A stretch of DNA of 64,000 nucleotides from Desulfuromonadales bacterium (GTDB taxonomy: Bacteria > Desulfobacterota > Desulfuromonadia > Geobacterales > Pseudopelobacteraceae). Under the pieces are notes generated by a model that was not told the origin of the DNA, did not search any database, and saw only the letters and a list, made by a program, of their open reading frames with translations. The position numbers were made by a program, and so were the translations under genes. The stretch is from contig DUZS01000006.1 in NCBI GenBank assembly GCA_013349405.1, positions 1 to 64,000 of the forward strand, written 5' to 3'. Below are positions 8,765 through 17,637 of the stretch, one piece after another. The stretch's first letter is position 1. Each line of letters starts with the position of its first letter.

Positions 8765-10264
8765 TCAACGTTTCTGTGGCAGGTTGCCGAGTAACAAGAG
8801 AGCTTTTTCATTTCCCGGTTCAATTTGTAATGCCTGAGTTAATACGACAACAGCCTCATCAGGCCGATTTTTTACGGCCAACATTGCCCCTAGGTTTATC
8901 AGGGCAACAGTGTAAGACGGTTTTACCTTGACCGATTCTTGAAAGCACCAGAGCGCATCATCAATCCTGCCTGCATCGAGATATGCCTTCCCAAGATTAT
9001 TCAGCGCCATCCAGTTGTTTTCTGTCACCTTTAACGCATGCTCAAACAGGACAATACTGTTTTTCCATAGGGCAATCTGGCGCCAGGTGATTGCGGTTGA
9101 CATGAGGAGTACACCGGATGCAAGCAGCGCAAGAATTAACTTCTGCTGCTTCAAGCGCTTTGTAGCATCCGCGGCCCCCCATGCTATCATAATGAACAGG
9201 CCAACGTGCGGCATATAGCTGAAGCGGTCGGCCATAGATTGAAAACCTGCCTGAGTAAGGCCGATAACGGGGAAAATGGTTATGGTAAACCAGAACCAGC
9301 CGACGGCAAGGTACGGGTATTTGCCTCTGCCTCTGACGACAGTAACAGTTAAGATAACCAGAGTGAGGAGTGAACCGGCAACCTGCCAGAACGGCAATGA
9401 AGCCGGCATCGGATAATAGACCGCAAGGTCGAGCGGGTAGAGCGTTTTAAGGAGGTATTTTACGTAGGTAATAAGCGCATTTTCAATGCGAAGAGACACA
9501 GGAAAGGTGTCAAGAGTGGGCATTGCTCCGGCGTTGTTTTGTCCATAGATGGTAATAACTGATGAGGCTGTGGAGAGAACAAGGAAGGGGGCTTTTTCGA
9601 TTAAAAGCGAGCGCATGACTCTGGCAGAGGAAGTGGTGCGGGGATAAGAAAACAGCCAGTAATCCACCAGCAGCATGATAACCGGGAGTGTTACAAGCAT
9701 CGGTTTGGACATGAGGCCGAGCATGAAGCAGAGCAGTGACAGGAGATAGAACTTCAAGCTCCCGCTTGTGAGGGAAGGAGGGTGGGCGGACTTGTATTCG
9801 ACATACCATAGCAGTGATAAAAAACCGAAGAACGCACTCAGTACATCCTTGCGCTCTGCCGCCCATGCCACAGATTCTACGTGCATGGGATGAAGAGCAA
9901 ACAGTGCCGCAACAAAGGCACTCTGCCAGAACAGGCCGGTTAAACGGACAAGAAAAAACAATAGAAGAAGAGTGGCGCCAGTGTGGATAAAAACGCTTGA
10001 AAGATGATGCCCTCCCGGATTCATGCCAAAAAGCTCAACATCGAGCATATGTGACAGCCAGGTAAGCGGCTGCCAGTAGAAGTAGTCAACAGAAGTAAAC
10101 GCCCAGACAACACTGCTGCCGGTTAAGCCTCCCATTACACGCGGGTTTTCGTAAATGTAGGCCTGATCATCAAGATTAATGAATGCGTGGTCGCTGACCT
10201 GCCAGTAAGTAGCCAGAGTTATGACAGTTAATACGATGGACGTTATAAGTAATTTCCGCTTCAT
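8765..10264 (-). CDS. TMTC-like membrane protein with TPR tail, paralogue 1
   Basis: 499 residues. A polytopic membrane region (roughly residues 1-385) is followed by about three TPR units (ALNNLGKAYLDAGRIDDAL, ALINLGAMLAVKNRPDEAV). The first extracytoplasmic loop has the acidic pair of GT-C enzymes (INLDDQAYIYENP). Conserved family blocks [19 protein letters not shown] and ADRFSYMPHVGLF are present. Eukaryotic TMTC proteins with this plan are O-mannosyltransferases using polyprenyl-phosphate sugar; the bacterial members are inferred to glycosylate exported proteins or lipids. It is the last gene of the SxtJ-DUF5989-carbamoyltransferase operon, 18 bases downstream of the carbamoyltransferase. 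Confidence 0.8.
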   Translation of the reverse strand: MKRKLLITSIVLTVITLATYWQVSDHAFINLDDQAYIYENPRVMGGLTGSSVVWAFTSVDYFYWQPLTWLSHMLDVELFGMNPGGHHLSSVFIHTGATLLLLFFLVRLTGLFWQSAFVAALFALHPMHVESVAWAAERKDVLSAFFGFLSLLWYVEYKSAHPPSLTSGSLKFYLLSLLCFMLGLMSKPMLVTLPVIMLLVDYWLFSYPRTTSSARVMRSLLIEKAPFLVLSTASSVITIYGQNNAGAMPTLDTFPVSLRIENALITYVKYLLKTLYPLDLAVYYPMPASLPFWQVAGSLLTLVILTVTVVRGRGKYPYLAVGWFWFTITIFPVIGLTQAGFQSMADRFSYMPHVGLFIMIAWGAADATKRLKQQKLILALLASGVLLMSTAITWRQIALWKNSIVLFEHALKVTENNWMALNNLGKAYLDAGRIDDALWCFQESVKVKPSYTVALINLGAMLAVKNRPDEAVVVLTQALQIEPGNEKALLLLGNLPQKR

Positions 10265-10282
10265 AATCAGGCCCGCCAGCGA

Positions 10283-12121
10283 TCAATCAAGTACAAAAGC
10301 ATTTATATAATCCTTCATAAATTGAGGATTCTGTTGTGACTTCTCGAGATAGCAGTTTCCGATAGCCAGTGACTCAATATCAGTGCCCATGAAACAGCGA
10401 AATGCATCCTCCGGAGTACAGACAATTGGCTCCCCCCGCACATTAAAACTGGTATTCACCACAACGGGGCAGCCGGTTCTCTCTTTAAAACGGGTAATAA
10501 GTTCATGATAGCGAGGATTTGTTTCTTTGTGAACGGTCTGAATCCTGGCTGAATAATCGACATGCGTCACCGCCGGGATTTCTGACCGGACACTATTCAG
10601 CTTGTCAATGCCGAATAATTTCTGCTCTTCATCGGTCATGATGCGCCGCTTATCCTTGACCACGTCCGCGCAGAGCAGCATATACGGGCTGTCGGCTGAA
10701 AGTTCAAACCATGTGCCGGCATCTTCACATAATACAGACGGAGCAAATGGCCGGAATGATTCTCTGAATTTAACTTTATGGTTCAGTTGTGACTGCATGG
10801 CTGCGGAGCGAGGATCAGCGAGAATCGACCGTGAGCCGAGCGCCCTCGGGCCATACTCCATGCGGCCCTGAAACAGGCCAACCGCCTTCCCGGCAACAAG
10901 ATCATCAACACATTTGCGCAGAACTACTTCGTCAGCTTCTACATCAAAAACAGCGCCTAGAGCGTGTAGACGCTCTTCAATATCATCCTGCGAGAAAGCC
11001 GGGCCGAGATATGCCCCCTTCATTCGATCGGATCTACCATCAGAATGGGTGCGTTCATTGCCGAAATTGAGATGATATGCTGCCAACGCAGCCCCGAGGG
11101 CCCCTCCGGCATCACCTGAAGCCGGCTGTATCCAGATCTTCTCAAACGCTCCATCGCGGAGAATTCTGCCATTTGCGACACAATTGAGCGCAACACCTCC
11201 CGCGAGGCAGAGATTTTTTTGTCCGGTTGTTGCGGCAATATTTCTCGCCATACGTACGATAATATCTTCAGTAACGGTCTGAATGGATGCCGCGATGTCC
11301 ATATGGCGTGGGGTAAGCGGTTCATCTGCTCTGCGAGCCGGCCCACCGAAAAGGTCATTGAATCTGCTATTGGTCATGGTAAAACCGGTACAATAGTCAA
11401 AATAATCCATGTTCAGCCGAAACGAGCCATCACTCTTCACATCCACCAGATGTTCCCTGATCGTGCCGGCATACCGGGGTGTCCCATACGGTGCCAGCCC
11501 CATCAGCTTATACTCACCGGAATTGACCTTGAAGCCGGTGTAATAAGTAAACGCCGAATACAGCAGGCCGAGTGAATGGGGAAAGTGGATCTCCCGCAGA
11601 ATTTCGATCTCTTTGCCCCTGCCTGCGGCAACGGACGTGGTTGCCCACTCCCCGACGCCATCCATGGTCAGAATCGCCGCTTCGTTAAAGGGAGATGGGT
11701 AAAAGGCACTGGCGGCATGACTCAGGTGGTGTTCTGAAAACAGCAAAACCCGTGCAAGGTCACCTCTCTCGCCATGAAGCGCAAGCTCGCGCAGCAGGGT
11801 GTCTTTAAGAAAAAGCTTGTCTTTCAGCCAGACCAGCATTGAGGTAGAGAACGATTTGAAGCCTTTCGGGGCAAAGGCGAGATATGTTTCCAGCAGTCGC
11901 TCGAACTTAAGAAACGGTTTGTCATAGAAGACAATATGGTCGAGGTCGGCAAAGGTAATACCGGCTTCACTCAGGCAGTAATCCAAAGCATAATGGGGAA
12001 AACGCGGATCATGTTTAATGCGGGTAAACCGCTCCTCCTGGGCAGCAGCAACGATGTCACCATCGTTGGTAAGCGCACAGGCACTGTCGTGGTAATATGC
12101 GGAAATGCCGAGTATTAACAT
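10283..12121 (-). CDS. Carbamoyltransferase (NodU/CmcH/SxtI family)
   Basis: 612 residues, full length. The N-terminal Kae1-like domain begins MLILGISAYYHDSACAL and carries the metal-binding histidines in FSEHHLSHAASAF; the glycine-rich ATP site is DGVGEW...GEYKLMGLAPYG. The C-terminal YrdC-like carbamoyltransferase domain has GLFQGRMEYGPRALGSRSI and NTSFNVRGEPIV. The family transfers carbamoyl from carbamoyl phosphate via carbamoyl-AMP to a hydroxyl of a sugar or small molecule. The start has an AGGGAG site and lies 9 bases after the DUF5989 stop. The SxtJ/DUF5989 partners and the SGNH hydrolase suggest a surface or secreted glycan as acceptor. Confidence 0.92.
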   Translation of the reverse strand: MLILGISAYYHDSACALTNDGDIVAAAQEERFTRIKHDPRFPHYALDYCLSEAGITFADLDHIVFYDKPFLKFERLLETYLAFAPKGFKSFSTSMLVWLKDKLFLKDTLLRELALHGERGDLARVLLFSEHHLSHAASAFYPSPFNEAAILTMDGVGEWATTSVAAGRGKEIEILREIHFPHSLGLLYSAFTYYTGFKVNSGEYKLMGLAPYGTPRYAGTIREHLVDVKSDGSFRLNMDYFDYCTGFTMTNSRFNDLFGGPARRADEPLTPRHMDIAASIQTVTEDIIVRMARNIAATTGQKNLCLAGGVALNCVANGRILRDGAFEKIWIQPASGDAGGALGAALAAYHLNFGNERTHSDGRSDRMKGAYLGPAFSQDDIEERLHALGAVFDVEADEVVLRKCVDDLVAGKAVGLFQGRMEYGPRALGSRSILADPRSAAMQSQLNHKVKFRESFRPFAPSVLCEDAGTWFELSADSPYMLLCADVVKDKRRIMTDEEQKLFGIDKLNSVRSEIPAVTHVDYSARIQTVHKETNPRYHELITRFKERTGCPVVVNTSFNVRGEPIVCTPEDAFRCFMGTDIESLAIGNCYLEKSQQNPQFMKDYINAFVLD

Positions 12122-12130
12122 TCGCTCCCT

Positions 12131-12280
12131 CTAAAACAGCGTGTATATAAAGGGGGCGACCACGGAATTCTGCGCGGTAATTAACAGAATGCCAAACAGG
12201 ACCATGATTACGATGATCGGCAGAAGCCAGAACTTTTTACGCTGCCTGAGAAATTCAATAAATTCTCTGATAAATTCCAT
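12131..12280 (-). CDS. DUF5989 (SxtK-like) membrane miniprotein
   Basis: 49 residues: a charged amphipathic N-terminus (MEFIREFIEFLRQRKKFW), one transmembrane helix, and the conserved tail SVVAPFIYTLF. This matches my knowledge of the tiny DUF5989 proteins found next to NodU-type carbamoyltransferases and SxtJ; in the saxitoxin cluster the corresponding trio is sxtI, sxtJ and sxtK. The ribosome site GAGG sits six bases before the ATG. The gene lies between sxtJ-like and carbamoyltransferase genes with gaps of 11 and 9 bases, so the three are almost surely co-transcribed. Biochemical role unknown; it may tether the transferase to the membrane. Confidence 0.85.
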   Translation of the reverse strand: MEFIREFIEFLRQRKKFWLLPIIVIMVLFGILLITAQNSVVAPFIYTLF

Positions 12281-12291
12281 GTGTTACCTCA

Positions 12292-12699
12292 CTAATATTG
12301 TTTGCGGAATGACTCCAGCCAGGCTTTACCGTCGCTGCGATCCTGCCAGTATGAAGCGGTGTTATTGTTGTAGCGCAGGTGCAGAATCTCTTTCCCGCAT
12401 AGTTTGAGGACAAGTGCGGTCGGGACCACTGCGACCACATATATCAGGCCGAAAAGCAGCGGGTTGGTCAGCTTGTGCATGAAATTTCCAAAGCCGATCA
12501 ATAAATCGACAGTTTTACGTAGAGGCCACGCTTCAAACTTAGACAATACAGCCAGCAGAGTTGCTGCTACAGCCAGATATGGCTGATTCTTTCCGCGCAT
12601 GAGGAGGAGTGTGTAGAGTAGCGCTGCAATACCCGCCAGCAAAAAAACTGATTTCCGGTAATTGATATTCTGAGCGCTGTTCAAATGGTGGTAGTCCAT
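12292..12699 (-). CDS. SxtJ-family membrane protein
   Basis: 135 residues with about three hydrophobic segments (near residues 20-50 and 70-100 of the reading) and a C-terminal soluble part ending SYWQDRSDGKAWLESFRKQY. Placement directly upstream of a DUF5989 gene and a carbamoyltransferase, with the same order as in saxitoxin clusters, supports SxtJ family membership. I chose the ATG at 12699 because GGAG lies upstream at the right distance; an ATG four codons earlier (12711) has no site. A TATAAA-like -10 element is visible on the minus strand near 12736-12741, so this is probably the first gene of the operon. Confidence 0.8.
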   Translation of the reverse strand: MDYHHLNSAQNINYRKSVFLLAGIAALLYTLLLMRGKNQPYLAVAATLLAVLSKFEAWPLRKTVDLLIGFGNFMHKLTNPLLFGLIYVVAVVPTALVLKLCGKEILHLRYNNNTASYWQDRSDGKAWLESFRKQY

Positions 12700-12955
12700 A
12701 CTATTCTCCATGATGACAGGCGCATCTTACGTGTATTTATAGCGTATCGCAACAATCAATAAGCCAATTTGTGTGGTCTTCAGAGGCGGTTTTTGTGGTT
12801 TTTTTAGTTCAATATCAGATACCGGTTGTGATATAAACGTGTACCCTCATGGAGAGGGGACTTTTTGGACGCCAAGCGGCGAATTAGAACGAAGCAGGTC
12901 CATTTATTGGTGTCTGGCATTTTGAGTTGTAAGTTTGCGCCATTAGGACTAAACC

Positions 12956-12978
12956 TAACCAACTTGGTTAAACTAGTT
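12956..12978 (+). promoter_or_regulatory. Palindromic operator of toxin-antitoxin module
   Basis: A 15-base odd palindrome (TAACCAA-C-TTGGTTA, 12956-12970) is followed at once by an 8-base one (AACTAGTT, 12971-12978), ending 16 bases before the antitoxin start. Tandem palindromes at this position are typical binding sites for autoregulating Phd/YefM antitoxins. Confidence 0.6.
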
Positions 12979-12994
12979 AGGAAGGAGAAATAGT

Positions 12995-13243
12995 ATGCAA
13001 ACAATTAATATACATGAAGCTAAAACACATCTTTCACGCCTTGTTGAAGACGCCGCTCTCGGAAACGTATTTATTATTGCGAAGGCCGGTAAACCGATGG
13101 TGAAAGTATCGCCGTTGGCTGTGGATGAGAATCAAAAAATATTGAAATTAGGTTTTATGCCAGGGGAAATTATGGTGCCTGATGACTTTGATACCTTGGA
13201 GTCGGGGGTACTTTCTGACCTTTTTGAAGGCCGACTTTCATGA
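12995..13243 (+). CDS. Phd/YefM-family antitoxin
   Basis: 82 residues. The N-terminus MQTINIHEAKTHLSRLVEDA and the following GNVFIIAKAGKPMVKVSPL form the typical prevent-host-death DNA-binding fold. The C-terminal half is acidic (PDDFDTLESGVLSDLFEGRLS) and would wrap the toxin. A GGAGAA ribosome site precedes the start, and tandem palindromes just upstream probably serve autorepression. The stop overlaps the start of a PIN-domain toxin gene by four bases. Because that toxin is frameshifted, the antitoxin may now be an orphan. Confidence 0.9.
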   Translation: MQTINIHEAKTHLSRLVEDAALGNVFIIAKAGKPMVKVSPLAVDENQKILKLGFMPGEIMVPDDFDTLESGVLSDLFEGRLS

Positions 13244-13625
13244 AGTTACTACTTGATACGCACGTTATCTTGTGGGCGGCCGGTCAGCCTGACAGATTAT
13301 CTGACACGGCTCGCACAATGTTGTTAGATTCCGGGAATGCTCTTTATTTTGTGCAGCGAGTATATGGGAAATTGTAATTAAGCGTAATCTTGGTAGGGAT
13401 GATTTTAAAGTAGACCCGTTACGTTTACGAAAGCTACTGGTAATGAACGGTTATTCCGAGCTGGTGGTAAACACGGAGCATGTTTTAAGGGTCGATACCT
13501 TGCCGTTGATTCACAAAGATCCTTTTGACCGTATTTTGATTGCACAGGCTCGTAGCGAGGGGATGGTGCTTCTCACGGTAGATGCTGCTGTAATACAGTA
13601 TCACGAAGCTGTAATGGCGGTGTAA
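13240..13625 (+). pseudogene. Frameshifted VapC-like PIN toxin
   Basis: Reading begins MKLLLDTHVILWAAGQPDRLSD with the first PIN acidic residue at position 6. It runs in frame to NALYF (about 13345), then hits a stop (VQRVYGKL). Moving to the next frame at about 13347-13351 restores the family sequence: SIWEIVIKRNLG, then DPFDRILIAQA and LLTVDAAVI, with all expected acidic residues. One base is missing, so about 128 residues are split into two frames. The first codon overlaps the antitoxin stop. Either the toxin is inactivated or this is a sequencing error; the 3' part shows no other damage. Confidence 0.85.
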
Positions 13626-13767
13626 CCGGCACCACTTTGTTATGGGGGTTTGCCTTAAAAAATAATGGTGGACACAGCATATCGTGCTTGCACCGTAAAA
13701 TGAGTCTATGTGTGGAATTCTCGCGATGGGCATAATTCAGCCATCCTGAAACTTATAGAAGGTAGAT

Positions 13768-14940
13768 ATGACCGAACAAAAACCGTTTACTGAGTCCGAT
13801 TCCGCGACCGAGCCTGAAGATGATATTTTTCCCGTTGAGCCCCGCTATCACCCGATTCACAAAATTCCCCGAAAAATTTATGATTTTCTGGCATCAGCGA
13901 AGCTTGCCATGGTGCTGCTGGTCGTTATTTTAGCCTGCTGTGTCTCCGGTGTTACCGTTGTGCGTGATAAACGGGCTTGGGACACCATCTTCTCTACCCT
14001 TTGGTTTAACGGCTTGCTGGTGCTGCTGATTGTCAATGTGGCCTGTTGCTTTTTCGGCAGGATATGGGGACGTCGGATCACGTTGATATCACTGGGGATG
14101 ATTCTGTTTCATCTCTGTTTTGTGACGATGTTTGCCGGAATTATCTACAACAGTCTGTTCTATTTCAGGGGATCGATCCGGTTAACTGAGGGGGAAACAC
14201 TACCAAACGGCGATCCTCAGAGTTATGATACCATTAACATGGGGCGTTTTTTCAGTTTTGCCAAATTGAAAGGGGATACTACACTCATTAAGCTGCATAC
14301 CGGATACAAGGTTGATGGTGACAATAAGCGTGCAGCGTACGAAGTATCAGTCGGTTCCGGGCCGATGAGAAATACGGGTATCATCTATTTGACAAAACAT
14401 CTAGAATATCGTGGGTTTAGCTATTATCCGGAAAAAGAAGGGTATTCTGCACTTGCCGTGCTATCGGATAATCAGGGGCGCGAAATGTATGGAGGTTTTT
14501 TAGCATTGCAGAGCTTGAAAGTAAAAGAGGATGGCTCTTATATCTATACGGTTGGCACCAAGGATGGTGCATCGGTGATCAATTTTCCTCCGGATCCGAA
14601 TACTCCGTTAGTGGCGTTCAACGTGGCGTATCGCCCCGACAAAAAAACTGAAAGAACGGGGGATATCTATTTTGATATCTATCCGATTTCCCAAAAAGAT
14701 GTAAAAATGCCGGAAAAGCCGCTAGTTGCCGGCAAGGTTGGCGTCGGTGAAAGTTTTGATGCCGGTTCAGTTAAACTTGCGGTTAAGGAGATTCGTTACT
14801 GGACTGCGATGACGGTGCGCTACGAACCGGGCAAGCCAATTGTTCTCACAAGCTTGTGGGTGGGTCTGTTCGGGATAACTCTGACAACTCTGGCGCGGAT
14901 GTCTAAGAAACAGAAGCCAAAAGCAGTGAGAGCAGAGTGA
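13768..14940 (+). CDS. ResB-like cytochrome c biogenesis protein
   Basis: 390 residues. After an acidic cytosolic N-terminus, hydrophobic helices lie at about 45-65, 75-95 and 105-130, then a large extracytoplasmic domain (about 130-360) and a final membrane helix. The motif YDFLASAKLAMVLLVVI is the typical ResB opening. ResB works with CcsA in the System II pathway that carries heme across the membrane and attaches it to c-type cytochromes. Two CcsA-like genes lie 10-15 kb downstream rather than adjacent, separated by the glycosylation genes. It is shorter than many ResB proteins, as is common in Geobacter-type bacteria that keep several ResB/CcsA sets. Confidence 0.85.
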   Translation: MTEQKPFTESDSATEPEDDIFPVEPRYHPIHKIPRKIYDFLASAKLAMVLLVVILACCVSGVTVVRDKRAWDTIFSTLWFNGLLVLLIVNVACCFFGRIWGRRITLISLGMILFHLCFVTMFAGIIYNSLFYFRGSIRLTEGETLPNGDPQSYDTINMGRFFSFAKLKGDTTLIKLHTGYKVDGDNKRAAYEVSVGSGPMRNTGIIYLTKHLEYRGFSYYPEKEGYSALAVLSDNQGREMYGGFLALQSLKVKEDGSYIYTVGTKDGASVINFPPDPNTPLVAFNVAYRPDKKTERTGDIYFDIYPISQKDVKMPEKPLVAGKVGVGESFDAGSVKLAVKEIRYWTAMTVRYEPGKPIVLTSLWVGLFGITLTTLARMSKKQKPKAVRAE

Positions 14941-14977
14941 ATACTTTTTTTCAAGAACAGTAATTATTTTGAATTAT

Positions 14978-16588
14978 ATGAACTTGAATAGTACGAAATA
15001 TGAGAAGTGGCTGCTTCCTGCCATTATGTTGATCACTCTGCTTGTCTTCAGCCCGGTGGTGTGGCACGATTTTATCTCTTTTGATGATGATATCTTTGTC
15101 TATGCAAACTCGAATATCGCTTCGGGGATTACCTTTGAAGTCATGCGCTGGGCGTTTACAACCGGTTATGAAGCAAACTGGGTTCCTTTATCGATACTAT
15201 CCCATGCTTTAGATGTTCAGCTCTTCGGCTTGAACCCTGCCGGTCACCATGGTGCCAATCTGCTGCTGCATGTCGCGAACAGTGGTCTGCTGTTTCTCTT
15301 TCTCAAGCGGGCAACCGGATTGCCCTGGCAGAGCGCTGCAGTCGCTGTCCTGTTTGCGCTGCATCCGCTCCACGTAGAATCTGTTGCCTGGGTGGCGGAA
15401 CGGCGGGATGTGCTGAGCACGTTTTTTATGATGCTCACGCTCTACTGGTATACGCGCTACGCAGAACATAAAAGCGTCAGGCTCTATTGTCTGTCACTGC
15501 TTTTTTTTGTTCTCGGACTGCTCTCCAAGCCGATGCTGGTATCTCTCCCGATTCTGCTGCTGCTGCTGGATTGGTGGCCACTAAACCGGACCGCCTGTTC
15601 TGAACGTTCCGGTCAGTGGAAAATTCTTTTACAACTGGTTGCCGAGAAGATCCCTTTCTACCTGTTGTCTCTCTGCTCCAGTGTCATTACCTACCGTGTC
15701 CAGCAGGCCGTTGGAGAACTGCCGCAAGGGTATACTTTAATATCGCGCCTGGGAAAATCGTGCATCGCCTACACTACCTATCTGTATAAAATGATCTGGC
15801 CGGCCGATTTGGCCATTCTGTACCCATTTTCCAAATATCCCCCTTCAAACATAAAAATTATGTTGTCTGCCATCATCCTGGTAACTTTTACCGCTTTAGC
15901 GTTCCTGTTGTATAAACACTATCCGTTCCTGATAACCGGTTGGCTCTGGTTTCTTATTACGCTGCTGCCGGTGATCGGCCTGATTCAGATTGGTCAGCAT
16001 TCGGTGGCGGACCGGTACACGTATATCCCGCTTACCGGACTGTTTATCATGGTGGTATGGGGTTTGTCCCGGTTGCTTGAACAATGGCGTTACCGGGATG
16101 TGTGTCTGGGTAGCGTTGCTGTCTGCGCTATCGCCGGCATGAGTTGGCTGACCGTGGCTCAGCTTCACTACTGGAAAAACAGCGAAACGTTATTTACTCA
16201 TACGCTGGATGTGACGGAAGGAAACTGGGTTATTCACAATAATCTTGGCCTGGAGTATCTCAATCTGGGGCGGGTTGATGATGCTTTTCGGCATTTTAAC
16301 CTGTCAATACAGGCAAAGCCATCATACAGCCTGGCGTATCTGAATCTGGGAGCCGCTTATTTGACCACCAAGGAGTATGAGAAAGCGGTGGACGCCTTCA
16401 AGTGGTCGCTCCAGTTTGATCGAAACAGCCCCAAAGCACGTGGAGGTCTTGTGGTCGCGTATCTGGCCCTTGGGAAGCGGGAACTTGCTGTGGCGGAGTA
16501 TAAAGTGCTGGAAGAGTCTGGTGCGCTAAATGCTATGTCGTTGTCGGACATACTGAATGCAGCCACTGTCGTCAAAGCGAAACCGTAA
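14978..16588 (+). CDS. TMTC-like membrane protein with TPR tail, paralogue 2
   Basis: 536 residues. The polytopic GT-C-like region has the acidic loop [33 protein letters not shown] and [13 protein letters not shown]; the C-terminus has about three TPR units (IHNNLGLEYLNLGRVDDAF, AYLNLGAAYLTTKEYEKAV). It belongs to the same VAERKDVLS subgroup as paralogues 1 and 5. A TTG nine bases upstream (14969) could also start the protein, but the ATG is preferred. It follows the ResB gene by 37 bases and may share its transcript. Probable use: transfer of sugar from a polyprenyl phosphate donor to an exported acceptor. Confidence 0.8.
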   Translation: MNLNSTKYEKWLLPAIMLITLLVFSPVVWHDFISFDDDIFVYANSNIASGITFEVMRWAFTTGYEANWVPLSILSHALDVQLFGLNPAGHHGANLLLHVANSGLLFLFLKRATGLPWQSAAVAVLFALHPLHVESVAWVAERRDVLSTFFMMLTLYWYTRYAEHKSVRLYCLSLLFFVLGLLSKPMLVSLPILLLLLDWWPLNRTACSERSGQWKILLQLVAEKIPFYLLSLCSSVITYRVQQAVGELPQGYTLISRLGKSCIAYTTYLYKMIWPADLAILYPFSKYPPSNIKIMLSAIILVTFTALAFLLYKHYPFLITGWLWFLITLLPVIGLIQIGQHSVADRYTYIPLTGLFIMVVWGLSRLLEQWRYRDVCLGSVAVCAIAGMSWLTVAQLHYWKNSETLFTHTLDVTEGNWVIHNNLGLEYLNLGRVDDAFRHFNLSIQAKPSYSLAYLNLGAAYLTTKEYEKAVDAFKWSLQFDRNSPKARGGLVVAYLALGKRELAVAEYKVLEESGALNAMSLSDILNAATVVKAKP

Positions 16589-16614
16589 ACAGTGAATGCA
16601 TACGAGAATATCCA

Positions 16615-17628
16615 ATGAATGAACCGAACAATACCATCCGTAACAGACTAATCCCTCTGGTCCTATTTGCACTTGGAGTCGTTGCCGGATTTGCTGCACG
16701 CGACGCGATGGTAAAAGTCGGCAAGAAACAGGACCATTCCGGGTATATCGAACGACATGAAGGGCAGAACAGGTACATTAACCCGCTCCTGGCATGTGAT
16801 GTTGCCGAGGATGTCATCAGCAATCCGGAGCTGATCCCTTTTAAAGAAAAAATCGAGCAGTTTCTCAGCAGCCGTATGGATAAACGTTGGGCCACAAAGG
16901 TTGGTGTGTACTACCGTGAACTCAATGACGGATACTGGTTCAGTATCGGCGAATCTGAAAAATTCATACCGGCAAGCATGCGGAAAGTTCCTCTGATGAT
17001 TGCGCTCCTGAAGCAGGCAGAGAGTGACCCAGCACTGCTCGAACGTTTGGTACCATTCGATTTGACAAACGACTATAACGTGAACCAGAACATCAAGCCA
17101 TCACAGACACTGGCATTCGGTAAGAAGTATACAGTCAGAGATTTAGTCTACAGAATGATCGCGTACTCCGACAATAATGCCTTTACCTACCTAACGAAAA
17201 TTGTTGATCCCGGGCAATTTGACAAAGTCTATGCCAACCTGAGATTGCAGAATCCTCGAGAGGGCAAAGATGACGAATTTCTCTCAGTGCAGACGTATGA
17301 GTCCTTTTTCAGAATACTCTACAACGCCTCGTACCTGACACGGGAGGCCTCTCAATGGGCACTGGACGTGCTGTCAAAATCGGAGTTCAAAACAGGACTT
17401 GTTGCCGGAGTGCCTCAGGAAGTGAGGGTGTCACATAAATTCGGTGAGAAGTCGGAAGGTCCAGGCACTGTGCAGTTACACGATTGTGGAATCGTGTACT
17501 ACCCGCAGCACCCCTACTTGCTCTGTGTCATGTCGAAAGGGCCGAACTTTGAATTGCTGGACGATGTGATTGCAAATATTTCACAGATTACTTTTACGGA
17601 AGTCGATCATCAGCACAAAAACCATTAG
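16615..17628 (+). CDS. Membrane-anchored class A beta-lactamase-fold serine hydrolase
   Basis: 337 residues with an N-terminal membrane anchor (about 11-28). The penicillin-recognising fold is indicated by PASMRKVP (SxxK, nucleophile Ser about residue 121), YSDNNAF (SDN motif) and SHKFGEK in the place of the KTG box. The Omega-loop Glu of true class A beta-lactamases is not evident, so a peptidase or esterase role on cell wall or surface substrates is more likely than antibiotic resistance. It lies between two TMTC-like genes, 26 bases after one, and is convergent with the next. Confidence 0.75.
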   Translation: MNEPNNTIRNRLIPLVLFALGVVAGFAARDAMVKVGKKQDHSGYIERHEGQNRYINPLLACDVAEDVISNPELIPFKEKIEQFLSSRMDKRWATKVGVYYRELNDGYWFSIGESEKFIPASMRKVPLMIALLKQAESDPALLERLVPFDLTNDYNVNQNIKPSQTLAFGKKYTVRDLVYRMIAYSDNNAFTYLTKIVDPGQFDKVYANLRLQNPREGKDDEFLSVQTYESFFRILYNASYLTREASQWALDVLSKSEFKTGLVAGVPQEVRVSHKFGEKSEGPGTVQLHDCGIVYYPQHPYLLCVMSKGPNFELLDDVIANISQITFTEVDHQHKNH

Positions 17629-17637
17629 AATTTGAAT

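Noticed and set aside
16615-17628. Antibiotic resistance beta-lactamase
   Set aside because: The KTG box is altered and the Omega-loop Glu is not evident; context is surface glycan genes.
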